Below, in pieces: positions 13,671 through 25,400 of a stretch of 64,000 nucleotides of DNA. The notes beneath the pieces are model-generated. The model saw nothing but the letters and a program-made list of their open reading frames with translations. It ran no database searches and was not told the DNA's origin. Numbering within the stretch: the stretch's first letter is position 1; each line of letters begins with the position of its first letter. Origin of the DNA: Thysanoteuthis rhombus. Its lineage: Eukaryota; Mollusca; Cephalopoda; Oegopsida; Thysanoteuthidae. The DNA lies in the NCBI GenBank assembly GCA_963457665.1, contig OY735220.1:30900216-30964215 (forward strand). Reading direction: 5' to 3'. The position numbers and the translations under genes are program-made.

Positions 13671-14065
13671 AGCTGGTCTGGCTGGCTGGCTATGTACGTA
13701 TCACACATACACCAATGGAGCTAGAGGGTTGAAAATTCAAACATTTACTTATCATGTCTAGAAGAAACTTTTTGTATTTTTTAGTCTTTTGAAAAATTAC
13801 CCTTCTGAAAAGTTTTCAGTGGAGGGGACTCAGTTTGCAATGTAAGTTTATGCTAAATTGGTCTTTTAGTTTGTTTGGTAGTATTCATGCTTGTTATGTG
13901 AAAATTCAGAATTTTTAGTGATCACTGCCGAACAAAAGGCGAGAGAAGTTACTTATTCATTGACCCACCCCTTTTTGCTGCTATTTTTTAATTGATCACC
14001 TCCTACATGATGCCAAAAGACATTGGTCATGTGACGGTTTCTATTGAGTGACTAACCACACCTGG
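13671..14065 (+). repeat. Dispersed repeat R1, copy 2
   Basis: Second copy of the element at 431-780, with the same landmark blocks in order and small insertions and deletions between them. A run of 10 or more G at about 13503 lies just upstream, outside the copy. Confidence 0.75.
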
Positions 14066-14499
14066 TTTTTTATTGGCTTTAAAAGTGAGCTTGTACCCCA
14101 GTATATACAGTACTTAGATCCTTGTAAACTGTTCGAGATCAAATTTGTAAATAAATAAAAGGTTAAATATTCACTTGCTTATTTTCTTAAATTGATATAG
14201 CTATAATCACACCCTGTAATCTGATCTTTATTCCTGGGTAAAAAGTATAGAAAATGGCTATTATTTCCTTCAAACTTTGCTTTTTTGACAAAGACAATGA
14301 TATTGTGAAATTTATCTATTTCTAATTGTACAATGGGTGAACATGCTTGTTTTCATCTTGAAAGAAAGAACATTTTTTTCAGAAAAACAGCAACAAATGA
14401 ATTTAAATTAACATTTATGTTCACTGTCTAACAAGAGTGATCTGAAAAGATTTAGTGAGTAATTTTTCAAGATTTACAATGCTACTATAATACACTTTC

Positions 14500-14890
14500 A
14501 TAGACCAGACATGAAAAATAACTTCCAATCATGATATCCTTATATGTTTCTTGGTAGCAGCGTTCAAAGTCCAGTATATCTTGGTGTTCACCTTACTCCT
14601 CTGAATATACTCCAATGTCCTCCTTGAATTCATCAAGATGAGTGGCCATGATATAGAATTTGAGGAGAGACCTGCAGTCCATTTTACCATAGTTTTTCAC
14701 TATATTTTCAATCAGTTCCACATAGTTTTCATTCTTGTGATTGCCTTGGAAGCCCCAGTCCACTGTGACGAAGCTATACCAACCTCCTTTCTCCTTCCTT
14801 GTGAGCTTCTTTGGGAATTACTTGCATTCCATGATTTGTAGTCCGACAAAGATACCAGCTTTGATATTTGCCTCAGAGAGTACTCTGCCA
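14500..14890 (-). pseudogene. C-terminal half of a multicopy uncharacterised invertebrate protein family
   Basis: On the minus strand, in order: SEANIKAGIFVGLQI, FPKKLTRKEKGGWYSF, GFQGNHKNENYVELIENIVK, NYGKMDCR, HLDEFKEDIGVYSEE and QDILDFERCYQETY. These closely resemble a family of uncharacterised proteins present in many copies in arthropod and cnidarian genomes and probably spread with a mobile element. At least two in-frame stops (after MECK and after YSEE) and frameshifts break it. Its N-terminal partner lies beside it on the opposite strand. Confidence 0.7.
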
Positions 14891-15320
14891 AGATGTACAA
14901 AGCCTATAAGGCATATTTCGGCATGCCTATCACGGATGGAGACAAATTCTGGATACTTCATTTCACCTGCAATGCAACAGAGTTTAGACTTTGCTAGACA
15001 CCTTGAAGTATGAGGAGTACGGCTGGGAGGTCATCGGAGATTTCAAAATGGTGGCATTACTGATGTGTCTCCAAGTTTCCTGCTGTCTTTGCCTTTGGGC
15101 CTGCAGGGACACCTTGATGCAGTACTAATGATGAGACTGGCCAGAACCTCCTGAATTTTATGTGGGAATGAACAATGTTATATGGGAGCCATGGGTTGTC
15201 CCGCAGAAGGTATTGATGCCACCACTACCTGTAAGATTAGGCTTTATGAAACCATTGGTCACAGCTCAAGAGTGTGCAGTTTTCAAATACCTTCCCTAAG
15301 CTGTCTGAGAGAAAATAGGT
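14891..15320 (+). pseudogene. N-terminal/middle part of the same multicopy protein family, opposite orientation
   Basis: On the plus strand: YKAYKAYFGMPITDGDKFW, then after a deletion LDTLKYEEYGWEVIGDFKMV, CCLCLWACRDTLM, FYVGMNNVIWEPW, QKVLMPPLPVRLGFMKP and CAVFKYLP. Frame changes separate these pieces, so it is a dead copy. Normal family order would run this part directly into the SEANIKAG segment, which is instead found inverted at 14890-14500. Confidence 0.72.
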
Positions 15321-18300
15321 AAATGACAAAATATCAAAGTTCTAATCATACAAACTAAGTTTAATTGGTATAGTAGCTATGCACTCTACTTTTTAGATAT
15401 AATCAATTAGGAAATAACGCTTATTATCCAAGAACAAGAAAAAAAGTTGCATAATGTTATCAATCTGATGCAAAGCAAGAAATACTTGAAAAATAAAAAT
15501 TCTATTGTATTTGGTGTTAAGTGCAGACATCAGGAAATACTCTGACTCCCTTTTATTCGATGTAAATGTCAGTAGATATTTTTACTGAATGCGTTATGGC
15601 TTTCTGTATAGTCTCCTTTCTTGAAAAAAAAATCATCTGTTGAAAATTCAATTACAACTGAATTTTTCCACAGAGAATAACTTTTAAAACAAGCTTGGCT
15701 GCTGCAGGGTCGAATACTTCTATTTCTATTCCGACAAAATGATTACTGCAACTTTCATATTGTATATACTGATAGTAAATAAAAAGTTATAGGACATTTT
15801 TTGTTTTCTCTAAGTATAAATGTATTTATTAATTAGAATGAAATGAGCTTCTGCGTGTTTCTAACAAATTTTCGTATATCCATAAGACTAATCAGTTCGT
15901 CTCTGTCAGTAAGAGAGCCGCCTGCTGATCACTTGGTTATTATTTCAAATCATGGTTGGGAAATGTCTTTTTTATTTATATGTGGTTTAACATAACACAA
16001 CAGACAAACAGTGACGAATTTAACCCCCCCCCACAAAAAAATAAGTGAGGATTATCTTGTTCCTGTTATAGCAGAAAAACAAAGTCAACCCCTGCATCCG
16101 ACTTCAATAAAATATTAACTTCTTCTGATTTGCAGGGCAAAATAATATAGTTACTGGATTGGAGCTATAATTCAACATAACCACTTGTGACCCTTCAAAA
16201 TCACTTCTGACATATCACAGATCCAATGATGCTGGATTTGTTATGATCAACCATGTCATTTTTATGTAGATGAAACATTCTGAACTGCATTTGTTTGTCT
16301 GTGAAATTAACTATTTTGAGAGATAGTAGAAGAGGCAATAGTTTCAATTCTGTTGCAGCTGTTTTTGTTACACGAGCCAGGTAATACTTTTCCTTAACTT
16401 CTTTTGATCTGCAGAACATGTGTTATGTGTAGGTGTGCCACATCATTTCCTGAAGAACTTTTGTTCCAAGGACGCAGAAAGGCCAGAAATTCTTGGCACT
16501 CAGCCTTGGTTAGCAAGCAGTGTCACTGTTGCAAAGGTAGAAAACCACCACAAACATTAAACTATTTACAAAACAAATGTAATGTAAATTTACATTTGAT
16601 TGTTCTCTCTCATCTTTGGCTTAGCATATGCCAAGCATATTGTTAAATATTGGATGAACTAACATTGCTTTAAATTATTTGGTATTTGGCTGAAGTGGAC
16701 GAATGTAACAAGATATGGTATTGCTTTGGATGGAATGGCAATGCTGTAGTCTGAAGTGACCTCTCAGTGGGAGTGAAATTGGCCTCTGATGAAGGAGAGA
16801 ACTAAAGGACAGAGATTTCATTTTCTGTGGAGCTGGCCGAACCTTCACTAATTCTATTAGAATTACTAATAGACATGGGCAGTAATGTAAATTGTGATGG
16901 TGTGTTTTGGGGGAGTGTAGTAGGTATCCACATACAAAAATAAACAGTGATCGGGATATGAATAAAGGTATATAAATAGGTATGAACCATTTGTGAATCC
17001 ATGAGTTGTAAAGTGAATGGTTATCATAAAATGCTTTATATAAATGTTGGAATTGTTTATTATATATGCTGTAGATAAGTACAGACTTGTATACTCATAG
17101 ATTTATTTTTATTTACCGTATATTTTTGGAAATGATTAAAAAAAAATGGCCAAAAATCAGCAATTTGATAGATCATTAAAAAACAGCCAATCTTTTGCCT
17201 GTACGAATACAGTGCCAATAGACATGATGCGTATTAGCAAACGATAATATGTGGTTTTGCCTATATTCATTACCATGGTTTTGTATGGAATGCTATATAT
17301 GTAGTATATGATGCATATTATGTAATACCCAATTTGAATATTTTTTCAGTTTTATGGCCCGAAGAACAATCTATATGTTGAAGATATCATTTTTGTAATG
17401 AAAGAAATTTATGTTCTGGTCTCTGGTAATCAAGTGCCATAAGAAGGGGATATCTCTTAACAATGTTATGGCAAAATAATTTGCTCAGCTTATATTTGAG
17501 ACATTTTATTTTCTGAAATTTTATTCTCAATTTCTAACTATTGTACGGTTGACTTATATTGAAAAATATATGGTAATTATTTATTCTACCTATCATTTAT
17601 GTGCTAAAAAATCATTAATTGCAACGGACTAAAATGTTCCTTCAACTCTTTGAAACATTGTAGGTTAAACTTCATCCCATTTTTGAAGTATTGGTATCTC
17701 TGCATGGTGGGTCATTTTTGATACTGCCTTTCTATCTTCATATATCCAAGTGCACAAAGGTTTATATTCTGTTCCTCCATTTTGTTTAGTACCCAGATTG
17801 ATCAACAGATGGCAGAATTGTTCCAAGTGGAGAAAGAAGAAGTGTGCCTCAATGAGTTGAAGGAAGAGAGAGATATTTGTCTGATAAAATCTTTGAATTA
17901 GGATTCTAGAGTTTCAGCTTTTGAAATTATACAAGTAAGACCTAGAACTGTTGATAGCACAACAGGTGGAAAAAGTGAGGATGCCCCCCCAACCCTCGTT
18001 GATGATGAGTCATGATAGCTAGAAGTTGGTAATATGTGGGGATGACTACCACTACATTGTATTATTCCTTTTACTCTATAATATGCTGTCAAACTTTAGC
18101 CTGTTTATATAATGCTCCAACTGACAGCTCTGATAAGGCTAAGATACCTGAAAACATTCATCAGTAGTAATTCTCATAGGTTATCTCAGCAACACAAAGA
18201 AAGCTCTCTTTGTTTTTGTGCACTTACATTCACAGGAATGCAAGACGGCTATCATATTTTGACTGGTAAAAAAAAAAAAAAATAAAGTTACATTCAGGTT

Positions 18301-18490
18301 TTACATTCTAGAACTACGTTCATGTATTAGGTGGTAACACTTGGAATGTCGTTCTTACAAAATATAGAGAAAAATGCAAAAAGTATTAATGTAATTGCAT
18401 TTCTGTTAGATTCAAAGTAAATAATTATAAATCATCTTTAGTTTTTTTTTGGGGGGAGACTGGCCCCTTTTAGCAATGGTATTTATTCAA
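15321..18490. other. Unassigned AT-rich non-coding DNA
   Basis: Short open frames at 16201-16646 and 16802-17002 show no recognisable protein. A run of about ten C sits at 16024. No repeat was matched. Confidence 0.4.
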
Positions 18491-18494
18491 GAAG

Positions 18495-19045
18495 TTAGAG
18501 TAATTTTCGAGTGATTCCAAGTCGGGATATAATGCAGCTCAAGCTGCTGATAATGTTAACAAAGCTTTTGGAGTGAGCAAAACTACAGTGAAAAATACAG
18601 TAGAAATATTGATGCAAATGAGAAACTTTAAGGGAGACCCAAATCTATTCATAATTGGAGAATTATCGATAACAGCTGCCTACAACCCACAAATAACATT
18701 TCAAGCACTTTCTGGAGCCTAAAATGGGTCCTCCATATAAACTGAATGGAATGCTCTATGAGTGCTCAACCCCCACGCCCCTCAGCTGTGTCGAAGCTTG
18801 GAGAATTGGAATAAGAAGTCTTGTAGCATCTTTCATCCTAACCTGACATTTATATTACAAATCATCATCTGTTCAAGCATTTTGAACTTTATATCCATAA
18901 TTAAAGGTTCGATAATGGGAAGTCATTATTTGTGCTTTTGCTGAATTCGTGACCACTAAACCTGAAGAATTTTTGAGATGGCATATTATCATTAGAGGAT
19001 TATTGGTAAAAGGTTATTGCTTGAAATGGATCAAATTTTGATTGA
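18495..19045 (+). mobile_element. mariner transposase deletion derivative
   Basis: The N-terminal helix-turn-helix part reads VIFE*FQVG then, after a one-base shift, YNAAQAADNVNKAFGVSKTT, the mariner 'FK.G.NAAQ..RNINEAFG' motif. A piece near 18790-18830 reads CRSLENWNKK (compare mariner FRSLQNWLNGK). The C-terminus at 18930-19045 reads DGILSLEDYW, then KVIA and NGSNFD before TGA, matching the mariner 'DGI..L..RWQKVI.QNG' end. The central catalytic D,D34D region is missing. All pieces are in order on the plus strand, so this is one internally deleted, stop-ridden element. Confidence 0.75.
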
Positions 19046-19049
19046 ATGC

Positions 19050-20946
19050 TCAATGTTTTTGTTATTCATATCACCTTTCATCTCAATATTACAAAAATTA
19101 TATTTCTTATGTAACCACCTGATATTTCTTATCATTTCAAAATCTGAAAAAGCCCTGAATTCCAAAGCGTATCTGGTCCCAAGGGTTTTCTTGAGAGATT
19201 TACTACTGTACAAACTCCCTTTACATTGCTTTTATTTCTAAGATGAAATTAACTTCTTTTTTTACTTACATGATAAAAGGAGAAAAAAAGTTTATTAAAA
19301 TCTTGACAGCTCTGATAAGCATCATACAAGCTAAATTACAATCTTGATTCAAAGATTTTAAAATGTTGAAGTAAAAGTAAGCCTTATTTTAGTATATTAG
19401 TTACCAGACAGTTATCATAAAAAGAATTAATAGTTTTTTTTGTTTTTGTTTTTTTTTTTTTTCAATGTTACTGAGGCATTGAGATAGAGAATACCATTTA
19501 TATTTGATTAATTTTATCAGTAGCAAGTTGTGGCATGAACTGGGATGACAGCCCTTGACATCTTCTTGATGACATGTTACTTGGGTATTATATGGCTAAC
19601 AAGTATGATAATACTGGGCAGAAAGCATTTTTGGAAAATTCTTTCAGTATTTAATATTTCCTCCTTTAAGTAAGTCGTAGAAATGAACCCTGTCAACTAG
19701 ACATTGGGTTTTATGGCTAATGTCTTGTGAACTCTTTTCAATCAGCCTTTGCCCCTGCATTAGAAACAGCTTGAGACATGATACATTTTTTTTAATGTTT
19801 TTTTAAGGTTGATTTAGTTGAGAAAGTTAATTTAGGAACATACAGAATGGTATAATTTTTGTTAATATTTCTTGTTTCAAGTCTAATGTTTTTTGAATGG
19901 GGAATAGGTTACCTAACGGAGTTCCATCTGGAACATATTTCATTCTAACCCATGATGTATTCTCTGACAAATCATTAAAAGAGTTAAATTTCTACCCCCA
20001 CCCTGATCTTAATAAAAAATTGGCATGTCAAGTGACTCTTTGCTTCAACAGCAGAAAATGAAATCCAATTTGCAAAATTCTAATTCTTTTAATGTTTGTA
20101 CAAGTGTTCTTATTTCAAGTTAGTGCTCTGAATTTGGAAAATGTTGTGATGTCTATTAAACTTCATTCTTTCAGAAAGTAATTCAACAAACCCTACCTGG
20201 AACTTGGGAGACTTCTTTCTTTATTAACTGAAAAAAATTTTCTGGATTGTGATTAGCTGTGGGGTTCCTTCACTGCCCTTGAAATTTTAGAATTAACTCT
20301 TTTCAGGGACATCATAGACAAAACTGCATTGGAGCATTATTTTAGGGCTGAGTATTCTCTATTCAATTGTACAAATCCTAGGATTCTATCTTTATTTGAA
20401 TCCGAAATATAAACTATGAAAAATGGTGGATACATAAAAATATCAAAATTGGATATAAAAAGGTCAGCCAAATTAGAATTTTTCATTCTTGAATTTTTGA
20501 GAATTTGAAAAATGGATTTCACTTGACATGCCAATTTTCATTAAAATCTGAGTGACGTAGATACATGAACTTTGATTTGTCAGAGATTGTACCCTATAGA
20601 CAATGATTAACACTTAAATTCATTTGTCAACTATTTTTTATTTTCCACTCATACAAGCAAATGGCAAAAATTGACTGAACATGGGTATATTAAGTATCAA
20701 TTTCTTTGTTATCATATTGTTATGAAACTTACAGGTAATGTTTATATATGAATATTTTGCATGTCATGTACTGATATTCTTCATCTGATACAACTGGATT
20801 TTTATGTAATTTGCATAAATGAAATATAATAAATCAAATAATGTTAAACAATCTTACCTCAGATTCTGATAGACTGAACTTAAGATCTCTTGACTTTGAG
20901 AGAAATCTGTTATAAACTCTTATATGTGTGTGCAATTGAATGAAAG
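19050..20946. other. Unassigned AT-rich non-coding DNA
   Basis: It holds poly-T tracts near 19440-19462 and no recognisable coding segment. Open frames at 19017-19241 and 20337-20534 resemble nothing known to me. Confidence 0.4.
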
Positions 20947-21327
20947 CAGGTGTTTTTAAACTTTAAACTACTTTGGGAACCCTTTTTAATAATTGGATTC
21001 TCTAGGGAACCCCTTCAAAAACAACTTTCCCTTCTACATATATTTACATGTCTGTTACATTTTGGCCTTGTTTATAGAATTATCCGAATGTGTATAAACC
21101 CAGATAGAGAATAGAGAATACTCACTCAAATGGAAAAGTAAGAAGGAAACTTTCTGACGTACGAATGACTACTGATTGAACAGTTTTTGTGCTAGATGTT
21201 TTTAATTAAGAAGATAAAATGTTGTTAATTTTTTTCATATAAAAAGTATTGTTTATGTTGAAGAAATTAAATAAAGGCTTGTAAAAGCTGTAAAAAGGTT
21301 TTGTGGAACACGGTTTGAATACCACTG
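20947..21327. mobile_element. hAT-like MITE
   Basis: The left end CAGGTGTTTTTAAACTTT and the right end, read inward as CAGTGGTATTCAAACCGTG, are imperfect inverted repeats of the CAGTGGTTCTCAAACC type used by hAT elements. It is about 380 bp, has no coding capacity and shows no convincing 8-bp target duplication. Confidence 0.45.
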
Positions 21328-21544
21328 GTATACAGAATAAACATCTTGAAAGGCAACTCTATAGTATAAAGTGCATCTCCTGATAAATCTGACTTTTTCT
21401 CAAAGTAACATCAAATCAACATACTATCAATATTTTTAATTGATTTCCCCTCTTGAAGCCTTCACAAAACCCAACCTTTTCAGAGGAGCAAAGGAGGTTT
21501 TTTGAATTCAAAACTTCACCTGTCACCCGCAACAAATACCGTCA

Positions 21545-21845
21545 AGTATGTTTCTGTTATTTAACTCCTTCCTAGGGGACATAATCAACATGTTTTTTGC
21601 AATGACTCCAAGATTCTTAGTGGGATTGAGGTCTGGTAGATTTCCAGACTACCTGACAAATTCATTATTTTGGAAAGAAACTTTCACTATATGCACGTGT
21701 CTCTGAATGCAGCACATGTCATCTGTTTTTTCATCAATGAGTCAGACATGAAAATATTCATTGTTGTGCACAGCTTGTATTGAAAATGTCATGAGAAATT
21801 CCATGAGGACCAGGTACACAATTGTCAATACCATTGGATTTTATT
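21545..21845 (-). mobile_element. Tc1-type transposase remnant
   Basis: The minus strand reads IQRHVHIVKVSFQNNEFVR, stop, then SGNLPDLNPTKNLGVIAKNM. This is a decayed version of the Tc1/mariner superfamily block 'HTA..V..F...N..V..W.GNSPDLNPIENLW...K', with Trp to Gly and other changes. Upstream residues are only weakly alignable. It is inactive. Confidence 0.7.
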
Positions 21846-22388
21846 AGGATTATTATGCATGCTCTTTTTGTAGTGTAACATCTTGCTCAGTTTTATTATG
21901 AGACACCTTTGAAAGAGGACTTTGTAAACTATTTTGAAAAATGGGGGGATAAGTATTTTGAAGTACTAAGGTACCATTGTCATAAGTAAGCTATTTTTTT
22001 TTTGTTGTTAGTATTAATTAGATAGCTGGAGGCCTGCTATTTTTGATTTAGAAATGATACAATAAGTGATGAATAAACTTGTCAGATGTTGCAAAGATCT
22101 CAAGCTAGTATAGCTCTTGATGTTAAATTCTGTTCAAAACAATGTTTAATTGTTCCTTTTTGTTATTTTTTTCAAGTGTTTTCAGTAATGTTTCATTATA
22201 ATAAATTTTAACATTCCATTTAGTCTACAAATTAACAAATCTCTTAATTAATTTCCGTAATTCTATGTGTATAATGATTTTATTTATTACAGTATTAATG
22301 AGTTGTAATTGATTGGCCGATCATTATTTGTATAAATGATTAAATGAGAGTAAATAATTTTTCTTTTCTACTTTCAGGCTGGCGCAAA

Positions 22389-22470
22389 ATGGCGCATTAC
22401 ACGTCATCTTTGTCTTCCTCAATTCGAAGCAAATCCAGCTCAAGAAACAGTGATGAACTTTTCTATGAAA
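22389..22470 (+). CDS. SESTD1: SESTD1-like exon 1 (start codon, Ser-rich N-terminus)
   Basis: The acceptor is TTTCAG at 22372-22377, so the spliced exon begins at 22378 with 11 nt of 5' UTR. At least one further 5' untranslated exon must therefore lie upstream. The ATG at 22389 has A at -3 and G at +4. The donor GTAAGG follows 22470. Residues 1-28 form a Ser-rich leader with no signal peptide or membrane segment. The exon ends in phase 1. Confidence 0.85.
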
Positions 22471-25400
22471 GTAAGGCTTCTTTTGTTCATTATCATTTAG
22501 TTTCATAAGTTGATTATAATTTACAACAAAATAGTTTTTTTTTGTGAACATACAAAAAAAAAAATATGCACATTGTCCCAAAAGTAACACCTGGTTTGTT
22601 CTCAAGCTACGATTGCATTGTGCAAGACTTGCTGGATGACAATTTTGAAGGTCACTGATAAGGATCAAGTGGTGCTATTCGATGAACAGTCACAAAAATC
22701 AGAAACATACAAAAAATTGGAAACAAGAGTAGACGAAAAAAGTTGTCATTATCTAGAAAAAAAAACACATTCAAAATTTTAAGCCCTTTTTAAAAAAAAA
22801 AGTCCCTTTGTAAATGCTATGTACCTGATATGGAATTTCTTTGTCTTTCATGACAAGAAAAAAATATTTGATACTTCAGAAGATTGTTCTCATTCCACTG
22901 TCCATCACAGATAATATCTCATATCATTTTAATTCTTTTTAGCTTATTTGTTCTTGCGATGTTGTTTGTCTGCCTCTTCATCTGAAGAGGAGTATATGAT
23001 TTTTCTTGCCCTACCTGACCTAGGAATTGATCTTACAACTGCCTGACAGGTTACTCGACAAGCTTAACCAATTTAATGATGAGTTAGTTACCGTTGATAT
23101 CTCCTTTCCAGAATGTTCATATTCAATTATAATTCCTAAAAACATTGTCACTCTATGACTAGTGTCTATGCTATTCAATTTTGAATGAAAAAAGGTATTC
23201 TTTTTTTAAAGAATTTATTTCAGCAGTTTGCTAATTCTCCAAAGCCACTCATCAGCCATATAATTTACATAGAATTTCTATAATAATAGTTGAATTGTTA
23301 GTTCTATCTACAAAAAATAGTTATGAAAAGTGTAACTCTGCTCTCTATACAAAATCAGCTTGTGAAATCACATATTTCCCCATAAGAACTATGATCATCT
23401 ACTCTATTTTCATAATATTCTTTAATTTGAATGAAAAATGAGCACATTTTTCTGAATTGGATGGGGTTTTCCTTCTACCCTTCACACAATATGGATTTTT
23501 GTTTCTTTTTTTTGTTACTCTTTTAGTGGACAATTACTATCCCTAACATTCTTGTCAATGTTGATAATAATTGCTAGTTAGGTTTTTCTTTTTATTTCCT
23601 TTATTATTCTATTATGATCTGTGTTTCTTTCAAACTTTCCCATTGTGTACTTTCTCTAAAGAAGAGCACTAAGAAATATGCAATTGACAGTGGGCAAGAC
23701 TGATGTAGTCACTCAGCTATTGCTTGTCTGGTCAAACATGACTCTAAATATTATTATTACTGAGGAGGTAGTGACAGCAACATAATATTTATTCTGAATC
23801 AAGTGTGAATTGTTTTAAAATTGCAATTTAGAGTTATCTTACTTTTGTTTCTGGGAGATAATGAGCCTTTTTTCTGATTTTAAATAGAAATTTTCTGAAT
23901 GCGATTAGTCACTTTTTTAGTGCCACTCTATGGAGTTTATTAGTTAGGCTTCCTTTAATACTAAGGTGTAACTTTAAAAAAATGTTTTTTCCTAGAGTCA
24001 AAATGACTTTAAATTCTTATTGCAAGTATGTACAAGAGTAATTCAGAATATCTCCTTTTTGTTGCTTTTGTTTTTACATTTCAGCTGATTAATTTTATTG
24101 CCTTCTTTGGATGTACAGTTTATATGAGGAAATTTTGCACCAATGGGACCTAAGTATAATAAAGCTGTGTACCTGCTTGATTTCCTGTAAAGATACAGAA
24201 ACAGTAAATCGCTATGTAAGCTTAATAAACTTACATGACAGTATACTTTCCTTGCATCTCTCGTACATCACTTTCCCTGTCATAATATTTGTTGAATCTT
24301 TCATTATTGTCCTTTTCTTAATGCCAAAATAGAATGAAACTTTGCTGACATTGAAGGAAATAATAGTGAAATATATCGCCCATGTAGCTGTTAGTATGCA
24401 GTTATTCACTCTTCTTGGTGAAATTCAGTTTCTAGGCTAGCAATTAGTTTCCTCTCTTCATTTCTATATAAAATTCATATGGATAATTCAAGGAACAGAG
24501 CACATGATAATGAAATTATTGAGGTCCCAAGAAGTAGTTACATATAAATCAACACAAAGTGGCATACTAAGTTAAGACCAGATTAACATACCCCATGTAA
24601 AATTGAATGTTTTGTTCGAAAAGTCTCTGAAGGTTATTGGATACAATGTCCACCTGTTGAAGATTGGAGTGCTGACCAGCCCTGATGTTTTTTTTGAAGA
24701 CCATGAAGGAGATATTGCTTTGACAAGTTGTTAAGTCCAGATGTTTGCACGTCATAAACATCATTTAAATTTTCTTTTTTATTAACATTAGTAACATCAT
24801 CTGTAGAATGTCAACTATATGCTTTGCCTTTGCGTGTATGCCGGCAGTTGGTAGACAGAATAGAGACGTGAATACTTAATGGTATTAAAGGCATGCTTAC
24901 AGAAAAGGGTATTTATACCTTCTGATATTGTATGATAGGCATGAGCCAGAACAATTTCTGCTATCATGCATTTGTAACCAACACTGATAGCTTATCCCAG
25001 AAATCTAAATACTTATGATGGCACTTTCATCGTAACCACTAAGATGCAGATGTTTTATTCTTTCTTATAACTTTTTCTACATTCAAATTATTATGGTTGG
25101 TAACAGAATATTAGAAGTAAAAAGAAATTAGTGCTTCTACTGCTCATGTTTGCAAAATGATTGGTATCACTCTTTAAAACATTACATCTTGAAGCGTTAT
25201 AGCAAAAACACCCCTCCCTAATTTATTCATAGGCTCAAGGGAGGCGTCAGGGTGATTATCCTTATAGTTAAATGTTTGTTATGACCCATGTAGATACTGA
25301 TGAGCTTGAAGACTATATTGATGTCAATATATTTCTCTTTGTAGGCCAAGGAATTGAAGCAGCTCATATTGTTGAGCTTCTTCAGAAGGAAATAGTATAC

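Noticed and set aside
14638-15013. Plus- and minus-strand open frames overlapping the 14500-15320 pseudogene
   Set aside because: The long frames are in the wrong phase. The residues matching the multicopy protein family sit in other, interrupted frames.
24567-24764. 65-codon minus-strand frame with protein-like composition in intron 1
   Set aside because: Reads smoothly (HSNLQQVDIVSNNLQRLFEQ) but matches no family I know and has no support as an exon.
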